DNA from: Pseudothauera rhizosphaerae
GTDB taxonomy: Bacteria > Pseudomonadota > Gammaproteobacteria > Burkholderiales > Rhodocyclaceae
DNA: 64,000 bases
Assembly: GCF_004801305.1 (NCBI RefSeq)
Contig: NZ_SSOD01000019.1
Location: 1-64,000 of the forward strand
Reading direction: 5' to 3'
Below are positions 27,684-36,108 of this stretch, one piece after another (the stretch's first letter is position 1; each line of letters begins with the position of its first letter). The notes under the pieces are model-generated. The model had not been told where the DNA came from. It worked only from the letters and a program-made list of their open reading frames with translations, and did no database searches. Position numbers and translations under genes: made by a program.

Positions 27684-28832
27684 TTACTCGGGCAGCGCGG
27701 TGTTCAGGCGCTTGATGCCGAGCGCGGCGGCCGCTTCCACCAGGCCTTCGGTCTGCGCCTTGAGGGCGGCGACGGTGGCCTCGATCTTCGCGCGGCCGGG
27801 GTTGCCGGCCAGCATGGACTGATCGAAGGGCGCGGGGATGGCCTCGGCGGCCTTCACCGACGCGCCGATCTGGCCGTCGACGCGGGTCGCCAGCACCTTG
27901 TCCTTGGCCGCCACCAGGTCGCGCACGCCCGGCCCCTTCAGCACGCTGCCGTCGGTGCGGGTGTACTGGCCGCGCCACACGTTGCGGATGCCGGCGGCGT
28001 TGGCGACGATGTCCCGGTGGGTGTTGTCGGAGAAGCAGGAGTGCTCGTCTTCCTGGTTCTGGGAGTCGAGCGCCACTTCGATACGCTCGCCGGCCAGTTC
28101 GCCGCGGGACAGGATGCCGATGGCGGAGATTACCCTGGCCAGGTTGGCCTCGTCGGCGACGAAGCTCTTGCGGTAGTTGTCGGCGTTGGGCGCCCAGGCG
28201 TCCACCAGCCCGGCCAGGTCGCTCACCAGCAGTTCGGTGACGACCTTCAGGTAGGTGCGGCGGCGGTCGGCGTTGGGGGCCTGGCCGTCCACGAAGTCGG
28301 TGTACGCGCGGCGGCCCGGGCTGTCCTCGTACAGGTCCTGCCCCCACAGCATGAACTCGATGGCATGCCAGCCGGTGGAGATGTTCTCCTCGCCGTCCTT
28401 TTCGTTCAGGCCGGCCAGGGTCTCGGCATCGATGGGGACGGCACGGTTGGCGATGATGCCGGCCGCGGGCGCGCCCTCGACGAAGTCCACGTAGGACTCG
28501 TCCATGGGCCAGGCGTTGATCTGGCCTTCGGGGCCGTCCTCGCCGTCGATGGGGCCGCCGTAGAAGCGGAAGGCTTCGGTCTGGCCGTACCATTCGCGCG
28601 CCTCCAGCCAGGCCTTGCGCGCCGCCAGCAGGCCGGCCTCGGAGGGCGCGGCGACGAAGGCATCCACCGCCTGCTGCAGCTTCAATGCGCCGGCGTGGGC
28701 GTCGGCGTAGCTGGCATGGACGAGCTCGCCGTAGTGGGCGAGCACGCGCGGGGCGCTCACCGGCTCGGCGGCCAGCGTGGCGGTGGAGAAATGCAGCGCG
28801 GCAAGCGCGGAAACCAGGGTGATCAGACGCAT
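27684..28832 (-). CDS. Imelysin family protein (first copy, IrpA/IcmP-like)
   Basis: This 382-residue exported protein (signal MRLITLVSALAALHFSTATLA) has the canonical imelysin motif GWHAIE at 154-159. It also has EDEHSCFSDNTHRDIVANA, which is characteristic of IcmP/IrpA-like members. Imelysins were first called insulin-cleaving peptidases but are now seen as iron- or haem-linked periplasmic proteins. It is the second gene of the operon that continues into DHOR. The Fur-like box upstream of the first gene suggests iron repression. Confidence 0.9.
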   Translation of the reverse strand: MRLITLVSALAALHFSTATLAAEPVSAPRVLAHYGELVHASYADAHAGALKLQQAVDAFVAAPSEAGLLAARKAWLEAREWYGQTEAFRFYGGPIDGEDGPEGQINAWPMDESYVDFVEGAPAAGIIANRAVPIDAETLAGLNEKDGEENISTGWHAIEFMLWGQDLYEDSPGRRAYTDFVDGQAPNADRRRTYLKVVTELLVSDLAGLVDAWAPNADNYRKSFVADEANLARVISAIGILSRGELAGERIEVALDSQNQEDEHSCFSDNTHRDIVANAAGIRNVWRGQYTRTDGSVLKGPGVRDLVAAKDKVLATRVDGQIGASVKAAEAIPAPFDQSMLAGNPGRAKIEATVAALKAQTEGLVEAAAALGIKRLNTALPE

Positions 28833-28917
28833 CAGGTCATCTCCGTTATGGGTTGTCGGTCAACAGGCCGGGCGGGCGGAGTGCCGTCCGGCCTGGTTCG
28901 GGGATACGGTGGGCAAC

Positions 28918-29601
28918 TCAGAACTCCCAGGCGATGCCCGCATTGGCAAAGTTGCGGTGGTTGCCGCGGCCGACCGCGCCGGAGATCTTCAGCCCCTCGG
29001 CGATCTCGTAGCGCAGGCCGGCGGCGCGGTCCGGGCCGCTGCCCTCGGCGCCGAAGGTCTCGGCGACGACGTGGAACTGCTCCGTGAGCGGCAGGTCCAG
29101 GCCCGCGCCCCAGGTGTTCGCCTCCTCGCTGTCGCCGCGCTCCCGCTCGATCTCGCGGCCCAGGTTCACGTGCAGCAACTGGCCGCCGCCGAAGGCCCAG
29201 GTCAGCAGGCCGGACAGCGCATGCACGCGGGTCGACACCCCTTCCACGCGGTCCCGGCCGTACTCGTACTTCAGGCCCGCGGAGAGCCCGGTCTCGGCCT
29301 GCAGCGGCACCCATTTCACCGCCAGGCCGTGGCCGTGGATGGTTTCCGTGGGCGAGGCCGAATGGTCGCGTGCGCGGCCCAGCCCGATCTCCAGTTCCAG
29401 GTTGTCGATGGGCGCATAACCCGCCGCGCCTTCGATGCCCCGCGTCTCGTCGTCCTTGGCCCAGCCGAACTCCAGCTTCGCGCCGCCCTTGTCCAGGGTG
29501 CCTGCATCGTCTACGTTCATCGGCCTCTCGGCACGGACCGGCCCCGCGGCACCGAACAGCATCGCAGCCAGCAGGGCAATACCATTGTTCAGATTACGCA
29601 T
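28918..29601 (-). CDS. Predicted outer-membrane barrel-like protein, first gene of imelysin operon
   Basis: This 227-residue protein has a signal peptide (GIALLAAMLFGAAGPVRA). Alternating polar/hydrophobic strands follow (AKLEFGWAKDD, LELEIGLGRARDH, VKWVPLQAETGLSAGLKYEYG), ending in aromatic F (NAGIAWEF), as expected of an outer-membrane beta-barrel. The ATG at 29601 is preferred because AGGAGAGG lies about 9 bases upstream. No named family is recognised. A Fur-like box about 90 bases upstream and the imelysin gene 85 bases downstream place it at the head of the iron operon. Confidence 0.7.
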   Translation of the reverse strand: MRNLNNGIALLAAMLFGAAGPVRAERPMNVDDAGTLDKGGAKLEFGWAKDDETRGIEGAAGYAPIDNLELEIGLGRARDHSASPTETIHGHGLAVKWVPLQAETGLSAGLKYEYGRDRVEGVSTRVHALSGLLTWAFGGGQLLHVNLGREIERERGDSEEANTWGAGLDLPLTEQFHVVAETFGAEGSGPDRAAGLRYEIAEGLKISGAVGRGNHRNFANAGIAWEF

Positions 29602-29690
29602 TTGATCCCTCTCCTGTGTCATCCAAAAGGGGCGCGAGTACCTGCCAGGAAACCCTCACGCTGACAGGGGGATTCGGCTTGCGTAAATGT

Positions 29691-29707
29691 TAATGATAGC
29701 CAGTCTC
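29691..29707 (-). promoter_or_regulatory. Fur-box-like site, imelysin operon
   Basis: Read on the minus strand the site is GAGACTGGCTATCATTA, agreeing at 14 of 17 positions with a typical Fur half-site pair (GAGAATGATTATCATTA). It lies about 90 bases upstream of the operon's first start codon. Confidence 0.6.
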
Positions 29708-29799
29708 AGTAGCAAAATTATCGTCGCGATGCGGCAAAAAAGCCACACTTCCGACAAACATCCATGCGACACGGGATGGCAGCGGGCCTGCCTCGGGGT

Positions 29800-31023
29800 T
29801 TAGAGCCTGTCTTCCGCCACACCCGCGCAGCCCGCTTGTCCGTCGCGGCGCGGACGCGACAGCAGCGGCCAGGCGCGGGCGAAGTGCAGGGCGAAGACGG
29901 CGATCCACAGCGCGCCCGAGGCGGCGAACAGCGCCATGGCGGACTGCGGCAGCAGCCCCGTGGCCGCGCGCAGCAGGGCCGCGGCCACCAGCATGGCGGC
30001 CGCCAGCGGCACCCAGGTGCCGCGTTCGGGCTCCACACCGGCGTGGATGCGGCCGGCGATGTTCATCACCGCGAAGATGGACAGCCCCATGCCGCCGGCC
30101 ATCAGCAGATGGCGGCCGGCGGAAGGCGGCAGTGCCACGCCCAGGGCGGAGAGCCCCAGCAGCAGGTAGCCCGCCGCCATCAGCCAGTACACCAGGTAGA
30201 GCATGAACACCCAGCGGGCGAACAGCACCCGGCCCAGGTGCCAGTCGCTGGTCAGGTTCAGCAGCGCCGCGGCCGCGGCCAGCGCGATCCATCCGGCCAC
30301 CGGCGCCGCCGGCGCGCCCAGCGTGGTCCCGGCCAATTCCGCCGCCGCGTGGAGCACGATGCAGAAAATGGCGAGATTGCGCCGCGGCGGGCGGGCGAGG
30401 TATTCGGCCGCGGTGTCGCCGCGCTCTTCCAGCGCCGCGTTGACCACCCGCATGGAGATGCGCGACAGGGCGACGACGATGAAGGCCATCATCACGCCCA
30501 CGGCGGCGTGCAGCCAGGGGAGCGGCGCGCCGCCGCCGAGGGCCGCGGCATGGAAGCCCGCGGTGCACGCCAGCAGGGCGGCGAGCCCCCACAGGAAGGC
30601 GAGATGGCGGCGCGCCGGGTCGCGCCACAGGCGCGGCGCGGCCACCGTCAGCGCACCCGCGAGCAACGCGCATTCGGCCACTGCGGCAAGCCACTGTCCG
30701 GCCGTGCCGCCGACGAGATAGCCGGCGCGCGCCGCCAGCCACAGGGCGGCCAGCCCCGCCACCTGGGTGCGCGGCACCGCGGCGCTGGCGGTGAACTCCG
30801 GCACCGCGGTGAGCAGGAAGCCCAGCAGCGCGGCGCCGCCGAAGCCCAGCACCATCTCGTGGGCATGCCAGAGCACGGCGCCGCCGGCCACCTCGGGCAG
30901 GCCCAGCGCGCCGCCGAGCGCGGCGAGCCAGGCGGCGAGCGCCAGCGCGCCCCAGGCCGCGGCGAACAGGAAGAAGGGTCGGAAGCCGCACAGCAGCAGG
31001 GCATCCAGGCGGGCCTTCAGCAT
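29800..31023 (-). CDS. nnrS: NnrS family haem/copper membrane protein
   Basis: This 407-residue, roughly 12-span membrane protein starts with LLCGFRPFFLFAAAWGALAL and has GAVLWHAHEMVLGFGGAALLGF, the NnrS signature with a conserved histidine. NnrS binds haem and copper and protects denitrifiers and pathogens from nitric oxide; the mechanism is unclear. It is the last gene of an overlapping operon (TonB receptor, substrate-binding protein, permease, ATPase). Its start lies 7 bases inside the ATPase gene, an unusual link between NnrS and an uptake system. Confidence 0.9.
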   Translation of the reverse strand: MLKARLDALLLCGFRPFFLFAAAWGALALAAWLAALGGALGLPEVAGGAVLWHAHEMVLGFGGAALLGFLLTAVPEFTASAAVPRTQVAGLAALWLAARAGYLVGGTAGQWLAAVAECALLAGALTVAAPRLWRDPARRHLAFLWGLAALLACTAGFHAAALGGGAPLPWLHAAVGVMMAFIVVALSRISMRVVNAALEERGDTAAEYLARPPRRNLAIFCIVLHAAAELAGTTLGAPAAPVAGWIALAAAAALLNLTSDWHLGRVLFARWVFMLYLVYWLMAAGYLLLGLSALGVALPPSAGRHLLMAGGMGLSIFAVMNIAGRIHAGVEPERGTWVPLAAAMLVAAALLRAATGLLPQSAMALFAASGALWIAVFALHFARAWPLLSRPRRDGQAGCAGVAEDRL

Positions 31024-31871
31024 TGCAGCCCCCTGTGGGCCGGCGGCGGGTGGCCGCCGCGGGCCACGACGCGCAGCCCGCCCGCCGCCGCGCCGTCCGG
31101 CGTAGTACAGGCGGCCGGCAGCGGCGGCAGGCCGAAGCTCTCGCGCACCACGGCGTGCTGCAGCAGTTCCGCGGTGCGGTGATAGACGAAGGCGTCGTCC
31201 CGGCTCGCCGCCGGGCGTGCGAGTTCGAAGCGGGCGACGATGCGCCCCGGGTCGGGGGCCATCACCAGCACGTCGTCCGACAGGCGCACCGCCTCCATCA
31301 GGTCGTGGGTGATCATCAGTACCGCCATGCCGCGTCCGGCGAGATGTTCGGCGAGCAGCGCGTACAGTTCGGCCTTGAGGCCCACGTCCAGCGCCGAAAA
31401 GGGCTCGTCGAGCAGCAGCAGGTCCGGCGCCATGACCAGGGCGCGGGCGAGCGCGACCCGGCTCTGCATGCCGCCGGAGAGCTGGTGGGGGAATTTCTCC
31501 AGGTCCTCCGCCGCCAGCCCCACCCGCAGGCCCAGCTCATGGGCGCGCCGTTCGCGCTCGCGGCGCGCCACGCCCTGGGCCTTGAGACCGAAGGCGATGT
31601 TGTGCAGCGCGCTCTTCCACGGCAGCAGGCGCGGCTGCTGGAACACGCAGGCCGGCGTGGCGAAGTCCGACTCGATGCGCCCCTCCCGCAGCGGCAGCAG
31701 GCCGGCGACCAGGTGCAGCAGGGTTGTCTTGCCGCAGCCGGAAGGCCCTACCAGCGCGGCCACGCGGCCGGCGGGCAGATCGAAGTCGATGCCGGCCAGC
31801 ACGGTGCGCAGCGCATAAGCGTGGCCCACGCCGTGCGCGGCGAGACGGGGGGAAGCGGCGGCCCGGGTCAT
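31017..31871 (-). CDS. ABC transporter ATPase (NitT/TauT type)
   Basis: This 284-residue ABC ATPase has Walker A ALVGPSGCGKTTLLHLVAG, Q-loop VFQQPRLLPWKS, signature LSGGMQSRVALARAL, Walker B LLLLDEPFSALD and switch histidine MITHDLMEA. The sequence belongs to the nitrate/sulfonate/taurine importer ATPases, and energises the permease encoded just upstream with a four-base ATGA overlap. The C-terminal tail is longer than usual and proline/histidine-rich (GHPPPAHRG). Cargo is unknown; operon context suggests an iron- or metal-related compound. Confidence 0.92.
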   Translation of the reverse strand: MTRAAASPRLAAHGVGHAYALRTVLAGIDFDLPAGRVAALVGPSGCGKTTLLHLVAGLLPLREGRIESDFATPACVFQQPRLLPWKSALHNIAFGLKAQGVARRERERRAHELGLRVGLAAEDLEKFPHQLSGGMQSRVALARALVMAPDLLLLDEPFSALDVGLKAELYALLAEHLAGRGMAVLMITHDLMEAVRLSDDVLVMAPDPGRIVARFELARPAASRDDAFVYHRTAELLQHAVVRESFGLPPLPAACTTPDGAAAGGLRVVARGGHPPPAHRGLQC

Positions 31872-32656
31872 GCCGCGCCCCGCCAGCGCTCGACCTCGCG
31901 CTTCACCGGCTCCAGCAGCAGGTATTCCACGGCCAGCAGCAGCCCGACCACGGCCAGGATCCACGCCAGCGTGGCGGCGGTGTCCAGGTGCGCGCGGCTC
32001 ACCGCCAGCGCGGCGCCTACGCCGTCGCTGGTGGCGAGCAGCTCGGCCATCACCACCACCTTCCACGAAATGCCCAGCGCGGTGATCCAGGCGGGGAAGA
32101 GATAGGACAGCACGTGGGGCAGGTACACGTCCGCCAGCCGCATCGGCAGCGGCACGCGGTAGGCGGCGGCCAGTTCCGCGAGCTGGCCGTCCACGGTGCG
32201 CGCGCCCTGCAGGGCACCGACGAAGACGACCGGGAAGGCGGCGACGAACACCGTGAACACCGGCGTGCCGTCGCCCGCGCCGAACCACAGCAGGGCCAGC
32301 ACCAGCCAGGCGATGGGCGGGGTGCCGATCAGCACGGTGACCACCGGGCGCGCCATCATGGCCGCGGTCATGGACAGGCCGGCGGCCACGCCCAGCACGC
32401 TGCCGGCGGCGAGCGCCAGCGCGAAGCCGGCCAGCGCGCGGCGCGCGGTGACCAGCAGTTCCGGCCACGCGCTGCCGTCGGCGAACAGGCCCGCCAGCGT
32501 GGCGAGGGCGGCGCGCGGATCGGGTAGGATCAGGTCGCCGTAGAGGCCCGCGGCCCATTCCCACAGGGCGAGGCACAGCAGCAGCGAGGCGGCGGCGCCC
32601 CAGCCGCTCCACAGATAGGCCGGCAGCCCCGCCAGCCAGCGCGCCGCCGCTTTCAT
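31868..32656 (-). CDS. ABC transporter permease (NitT/TauT type)
   Basis: This 262-residue membrane protein has six hydrophobic segments and the BPD_transp_1 EAA-like loop ELAAAYRVPLPMRLADVYLPH. It matches permeases of sulfonate/nitrate-type importers. It starts four bases inside the substrate-binding protein gene and ends four bases inside the ATPase gene, so all three subunits are translationally coupled. Confidence 0.92.
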   Translation of the reverse strand: MKAAARWLAGLPAYLWSGWGAAASLLLCLALWEWAAGLYGDLILPDPRAALATLAGLFADGSAWPELLVTARRALAGFALALAAGSVLGVAAGLSMTAAMMARPVVTVLIGTPPIAWLVLALLWFGAGDGTPVFTVFVAAFPVVFVGALQGARTVDGQLAELAAAYRVPLPMRLADVYLPHVLSYLFPAWITALGISWKVVVMAELLATSDGVGAALAVSRAHLDTAATLAWILAVVGLLLAVEYLLLEPVKREVERWRGAA

Positions 32657-33822
32657 CGCCCCTCGCCGTAGAAGCCGTCGTCCGGCAGGCGGCCGCCGAT
32701 CAGCGCCGGGTTGCGCTCGGCCAGCACGCCGTAGAAGAACTCCAGCTCGGCACGGGCGGCGGGCGCGGGCACGGCTTCCAGCGGGCTCACCGCCAGCGCG
32801 TCGGCCACCGCCTCCGCGCTCAGCAGGTCGATGCGGGCGGCCACGCTGCGGGCGCAGGCTGCGCGCTCGGCCAGGCAGCCGCGCAGGGCCTCGGCGTAGG
32901 CCGCCTGGATGCGGGCGACGAAGGCGGGGTTGTCCGCACGCGCGCCCATCACCGCGATGCCGGCCTGGGGCATGCGCGCCGGGCGCTGCAGCACACGGCC
33001 CCATTCGGCCTGCAGGTCGATGCTGCGGTGCAGTTCCGGGGCGATCAGCCCCACCGGGAAGGATTTGGTCTTGCGCAGCGCCATGGACACCGCCGGTTCG
33101 GCGAGCAGGGCATGGTCGACGCGGCGGGCGATCAGGAGCTGCATCGCATCCATGGGCGTGGCCACGTAGCGCAGGCGGAAGTCGCGGCGCGGGTCCAGGC
33201 CCTGGCGCGCGGCGAGCACGCCGAACACGATGTCCGGCATGTCGGCGCGGAAGGGCATGGCGATCTCCTCGCCCTTGAGGTCGGCCAGCGTCTTCAGTTC
33301 CGCCGAGCGCGACACCAGCCACAGGATGCCCCAGGTGGACACGTTGGCGAGCTTCAGCTTCACGCCGCGGTTGTACAGGTTGGCGGCCACGTTGGTGGGC
33401 ACGGCGAGCACGTCGGCGCCGCCTTCCAGCGCCATCACGCGCAACTGGTCGGGATCGCGCCACAGCACGAACTCGACCCGCTCGGCGAGATCGGCCAGCG
33501 CGCCGGATTCGGCCATGCGCACCAGCGGAAAGGACACCGCCGCAGCCGGGCCGGCGAGCACCAGGCGGGGGAGCTTTTCGGCCTGTGCCGCTGATGGCAG
33601 CAGCAAGGCGAGGGCGCAGAGCAGGGAGCAGGCTCGGCGCCACCACGGAACGGCCCCCTCTCCCCGGCCCTCTCCCGCGAGGGGAGAGGGAGAAAACCGG
33701 CGCCGGCCGGACGTTCCGGAGGCGAAACTCCCCTCTCCCCTCGCGGGAGAGGGGCCGGGGGAGAGGGGGCGCAGCGGCGGAGCCTGCAGCAGCACCTGGA
33801 ATCCACCCATGGCCTTCATCAT
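32653..33822 (-). CDS. ABC transporter substrate-binding protein with repeat-derived N-terminus
   Basis: The 389-residue product is a SsuA/NMT1-like binding protein (LVLAGPAAAVSFPLVRMAE, ALEGGADVLAVPTNVAANL, LKGEEIAMPFRADMPD). The signal peptide core (ACSLLCALALLLPSAAQA) begins only near residue 65. The preceding about 43 residues are encoded by an inserted inverted repeat (PLSPGPSPARGEG..., FSPSPLAGEGRGEG). No alternative ATG/GTG/TTG lies between the repeat and the signal core, so translation must start at 33822, which overlaps the receptor stop as TGATG. Export may be slowed or altered. Ligand unknown. Confidence 0.85.
   Translation of the reverse strand: MMKAMGGFQVLLQAPPLRPLSPGPSPARGEGSFASGTSGRRRFSPSPLAGEGRGEGAVPWWRRACSLLCALALLLPSAAQAEKLPRLVLAGPAAAVSFPLVRMAESGALADLAERVEFVLWRDPDQLRVMALEGGADVLAVPTNVAANLYNRGVKLKLANVSTWGILWLVSRSAELKTLADLKGEEIAMPFRADMPDIVFGVLAARQGLDPRRDFRLRYVATPMDAMQLLIARRVDHALLAEPAVSMALRKTKSFPVGLIAPELHRSIDLQAEWGRVLQRPARMPQAGIAVMGARADNPAFVARIQAAYAEALRGCLAERAACARSVAARIDLLSAEAVADALAVSPLEAVPAPAARAELEFFYGVLAERNPALIGGRLPDDGFYGEGR
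33654..33769. repeat. CCCCTCTCCC-type inverted repeat inside a gene
   Basis: Two about 38-base units (CCCCTCTCCCCGGCCCTCTC and onward, ending GAGGGGAGAGGG) lie in inverted orientation around a 39-base centre. Each unit also contains its own small palindrome CCCTCTCCC-gcga-GGGGAGAGGG. Related units lie inside the MITE at 49850-50042. Confidence 0.85.
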
Positions 33823-35891
33823 CAGAACTTCCCATTCCAGGCCACGTACAGGCTGCGGCCGGGAGCCTGGATCTCCTCGCCGGAAAGACCCTCGGTCAGG
33901 TGCTCGTGATAGCCCTTGTCGGCCACGTTCTTCAGCGCCACGCGCACGCTGTGCGCGCCGTGGCGCCAGGTGGCGCCCAGGTCGGCGGTGGCGAAGCCCG
34001 GGGTTTCGTCCTCCAGCCCACGGGCAAACACGGTGGCGACGCGATCCTGCCGGCGCACCAGGCGCAGCGTGGCGTCCAGCGTCCATGCGGGTGCCACGCG
34101 GCCTTCCCAGCCCAGGCTGAGTTCATCGGCCGGCATCTGGAACAGGGGCTCGTCCAGATCCTCGTTGGTGCCGCGCACGATGGACAGCCCGGCGCTCGCC
34201 CAGTGTCCATCCGCGAACTGCCAGCGGCCCTGGGCTTCCAGGCCCTTCAGCGTGACTTTGCCGAGATTCACCGTGCGCTTGCATGCCGCCGCGTTGGCCG
34301 CGCCGCAGATCGCCGCCGCGCCGGGCGTGCCGGAGATGTCCAGGCCGGTGATGTAGTCGTCGATGCGGGTGCGGTAGGCTGCCACGCTGTAGTCGAAGCG
34401 GCCGTCCGCGCCCTTCAGGCCGAGCTCGAACTGGGTGGCGGTCTCGGGCTCGATGCGCGGGTTGCCCACGTAGAAGTAGCCGTCGCCGCGGGGCGAGGAC
34501 TCGAAGCGCTCACGCATCTCGCCGGCGCGCACGCCACGGGAGAGATTCACGTAGGGGCGCAGCAGGGGGGTCACCTCGTAGATCGCCGCCAGCGAGCCGG
34601 ACCACATGCGGTCGCGGCGCGTCAGGCCCTCGCTGACCGGCGGATTGCCCACCGCGTCGGCACTGCCCTTGACACTGTCGTGGCGCAGCCCGGCCACCAC
34701 GTTGAGCGCGCCGAAACGCATGTCGTCCTGCAGGTAGAGGCCCAGCGCCTCGATGCGGCCGTCGTCGAAGGGGTCGTTGCGCCCCAGGGGATTGGCCGGA
34801 TTGGTGGCCGGCGTGGGCTGCAGGCGCTCGGGCGAGGCTTCCATGCGCCACGCGTTGACGCCGAAGGACAGCAGGTGCTGCGGATGGGCCAGCCAGTCGG
34901 CGCGGGCGTCGATGCCGTCGGTGGTGAAGCTCACGCGGGTCTCCGAGATGTCGCGCCCGAGGGGGCCGTTGGCGCGGGAGAAGATCTGCCGCTTCATCTC
35001 CTGGCGGTAGGCGCGCAGGTCCAGGTTCACCGGCGCTTCGCCCGCACCCTTGCGGCTGTAGCCCACCTCCGCCAGCAGGCGCTCCTGCTTGGGCGAATGC
35101 ACGGTGGTACTGCGCACCTGCGGGTGCGGATGGTTCTTGGTGGAACCGGGGTACCAGACGTCCTCGTCGGTGTGCTGCTGCAGCGCCACGCGCAGTTCGT
35201 TGGCCGCGTCCAGGCGGAAGCGGTACTGGCCGATGAAGCTGTCCGAATCGTAGCCCGTGTCGTCCACGCGGCCGTCGGGCGCCTCGTAGTCGCCGATGCG
35301 GGCGATCGACGCGCCCAGCATCAGCGCGTGGTCCTCGTTGGCCGCGTTCATCACGCCGGTGGCGCGGGTGCCGCGGCTGGCGCTGTCCCAGGACAGGGCG
35401 GTGTCCAGCCCGATGCCCGGCTCGAAGCGCGCCTGGGGCAGGCGCACGTTGATCGCCCCGCCCAGCGCGCCGCTGCCGTACAGCACCGAGGCCGGGCCCT
35501 TCACGACCTCGACCCGCTCGGCCAGGGGCAGGCTCATGAAGGAGGCGATGGCGCCCGCCGGCTGCGCCGAGTTGAAGCGGATGCCATCCACCAGCAGCAC
35601 CACGCTTTCCTTCTTCAGCCCGCGGATCACCGGGTTCTGCCCCTGCGCGCTGTCGCCGGACACGGCCAGGCCGGGTTCGCCGCGCAGCGCCTCGCCGGGG
35701 TTGTCGGCGCCGCGGCGCAGCAGCTCGTCCCGCGTCAGCGACAGCGTGGCGGCGGGGGTTTCCAGTTCGTCGGCAGCGTAACCCTTGGCGGTCACGCTGA
35801 TCTCGCCCAGCACGCTGTCGGCGGGGGTGTCGGCCAGCGCGGGCAGGGCGGGAAACAGCAGGCAGGCCAGGGCAAGGGGGCGCAATCTCAT
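33822..35891 (-). CDS. TonB-dependent outer-membrane receptor heading an ABC-NnrS operon
   Basis: This 689-residue receptor has a signal peptide (ALACLLFPALPALA) and a plug domain with NPVIRGLKKESVVLLVDGIR and VEVVKGPASVLYGSGALGGA. The 22-strand barrel has a NPRIEPETATQFELGLKG box and ends in aromatic F (LYVAWNGKF). It imports a ligand across the outer membrane using TonB energy. Its stop overlaps the start of the binding-protein gene by one base, so outer- and inner-membrane steps are encoded as one translational unit. A Fur-like palindrome lies 76-94 bases upstream. Confidence 0.93.
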   Translation of the reverse strand: MRLRPLALACLLFPALPALADTPADSVLGEISVTAKGYAADELETPAATLSLTRDELLRRGADNPGEALRGEPGLAVSGDSAQGQNPVIRGLKKESVVLLVDGIRFNSAQPAGAIASFMSLPLAERVEVVKGPASVLYGSGALGGAINVRLPQARFEPGIGLDTALSWDSASRGTRATGVMNAANEDHALMLGASIARIGDYEAPDGRVDDTGYDSDSFIGQYRFRLDAANELRVALQQHTDEDVWYPGSTKNHPHPQVRSTTVHSPKQERLLAEVGYSRKGAGEAPVNLDLRAYRQEMKRQIFSRANGPLGRDISETRVSFTTDGIDARADWLAHPQHLLSFGVNAWRMEASPERLQPTPATNPANPLGRNDPFDDGRIEALGLYLQDDMRFGALNVVAGLRHDSVKGSADAVGNPPVSEGLTRRDRMWSGSLAAIYEVTPLLRPYVNLSRGVRAGEMRERFESSPRGDGYFYVGNPRIEPETATQFELGLKGADGRFDYSVAAYRTRIDDYITGLDISGTPGAAAICGAANAAACKRTVNLGKVTLKGLEAQGRWQFADGHWASAGLSIVRGTNEDLDEPLFQMPADELSLGWEGRVAPAWTLDATLRLVRRQDRVATVFARGLEDETPGFATADLGATWRHGAHSVRVALKNVADKGYHEHLTEGLSGEEIQAPGRSLYVAWNGKF

Positions 35892-35966
35892 CGCATTCTC
35901 CGGGGGATGACAAGGCTGGCTGGCGACGGGCTGGCTGGCCGGGTTTCAGGAATGGACGGATCATGT

Positions 35967-35985
35967 GGAAATGCGAACCATTTTC
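35967..35985 (-). promoter_or_regulatory. Fur-box-like palindrome upstream of TonB receptor operon
   Basis: GAAAATGGTTCGCATTTCC (minus strand) is an imperfect palindrome centred on AAATG...CATTT, very like the site before hemP (AAGAATGATTCGCATTAAA). Confidence 0.7.
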
Positions 35986-36064
35986 ACTTGATGCCCATCA
36001 ATTCCGTTCCGGCGCCCTCGCCCCGGCGCAAACGAGGGACTTGACGGCACTCCGGACAGGATTA

Positions 36065-36085
36065 AAATGAGATTCGTTCTCATTT
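36065..36085 (+). promoter_or_regulatory. Fur-box-like palindrome upstream of the S4 paralogue
   Basis: AAATGAGA-ttcgt-TCTCATTT is a perfect 8-bp inverted repeat of the Fur type. It ends 23 bases before the TTG start, close enough to overlap the promoter. Confidence 0.78.
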
Positions 36086-36108
36086 CTATCTTTGCCAGGA
36101 GTACCCCC

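Noticed and set aside
33654-33769. Inverted repeat considered as a transcription terminator between receptor and SBP
   Set aside because: It lies inside the SBP reading frame, after its start, and matches a dispersed repeat family rather than a terminator with a T-run.
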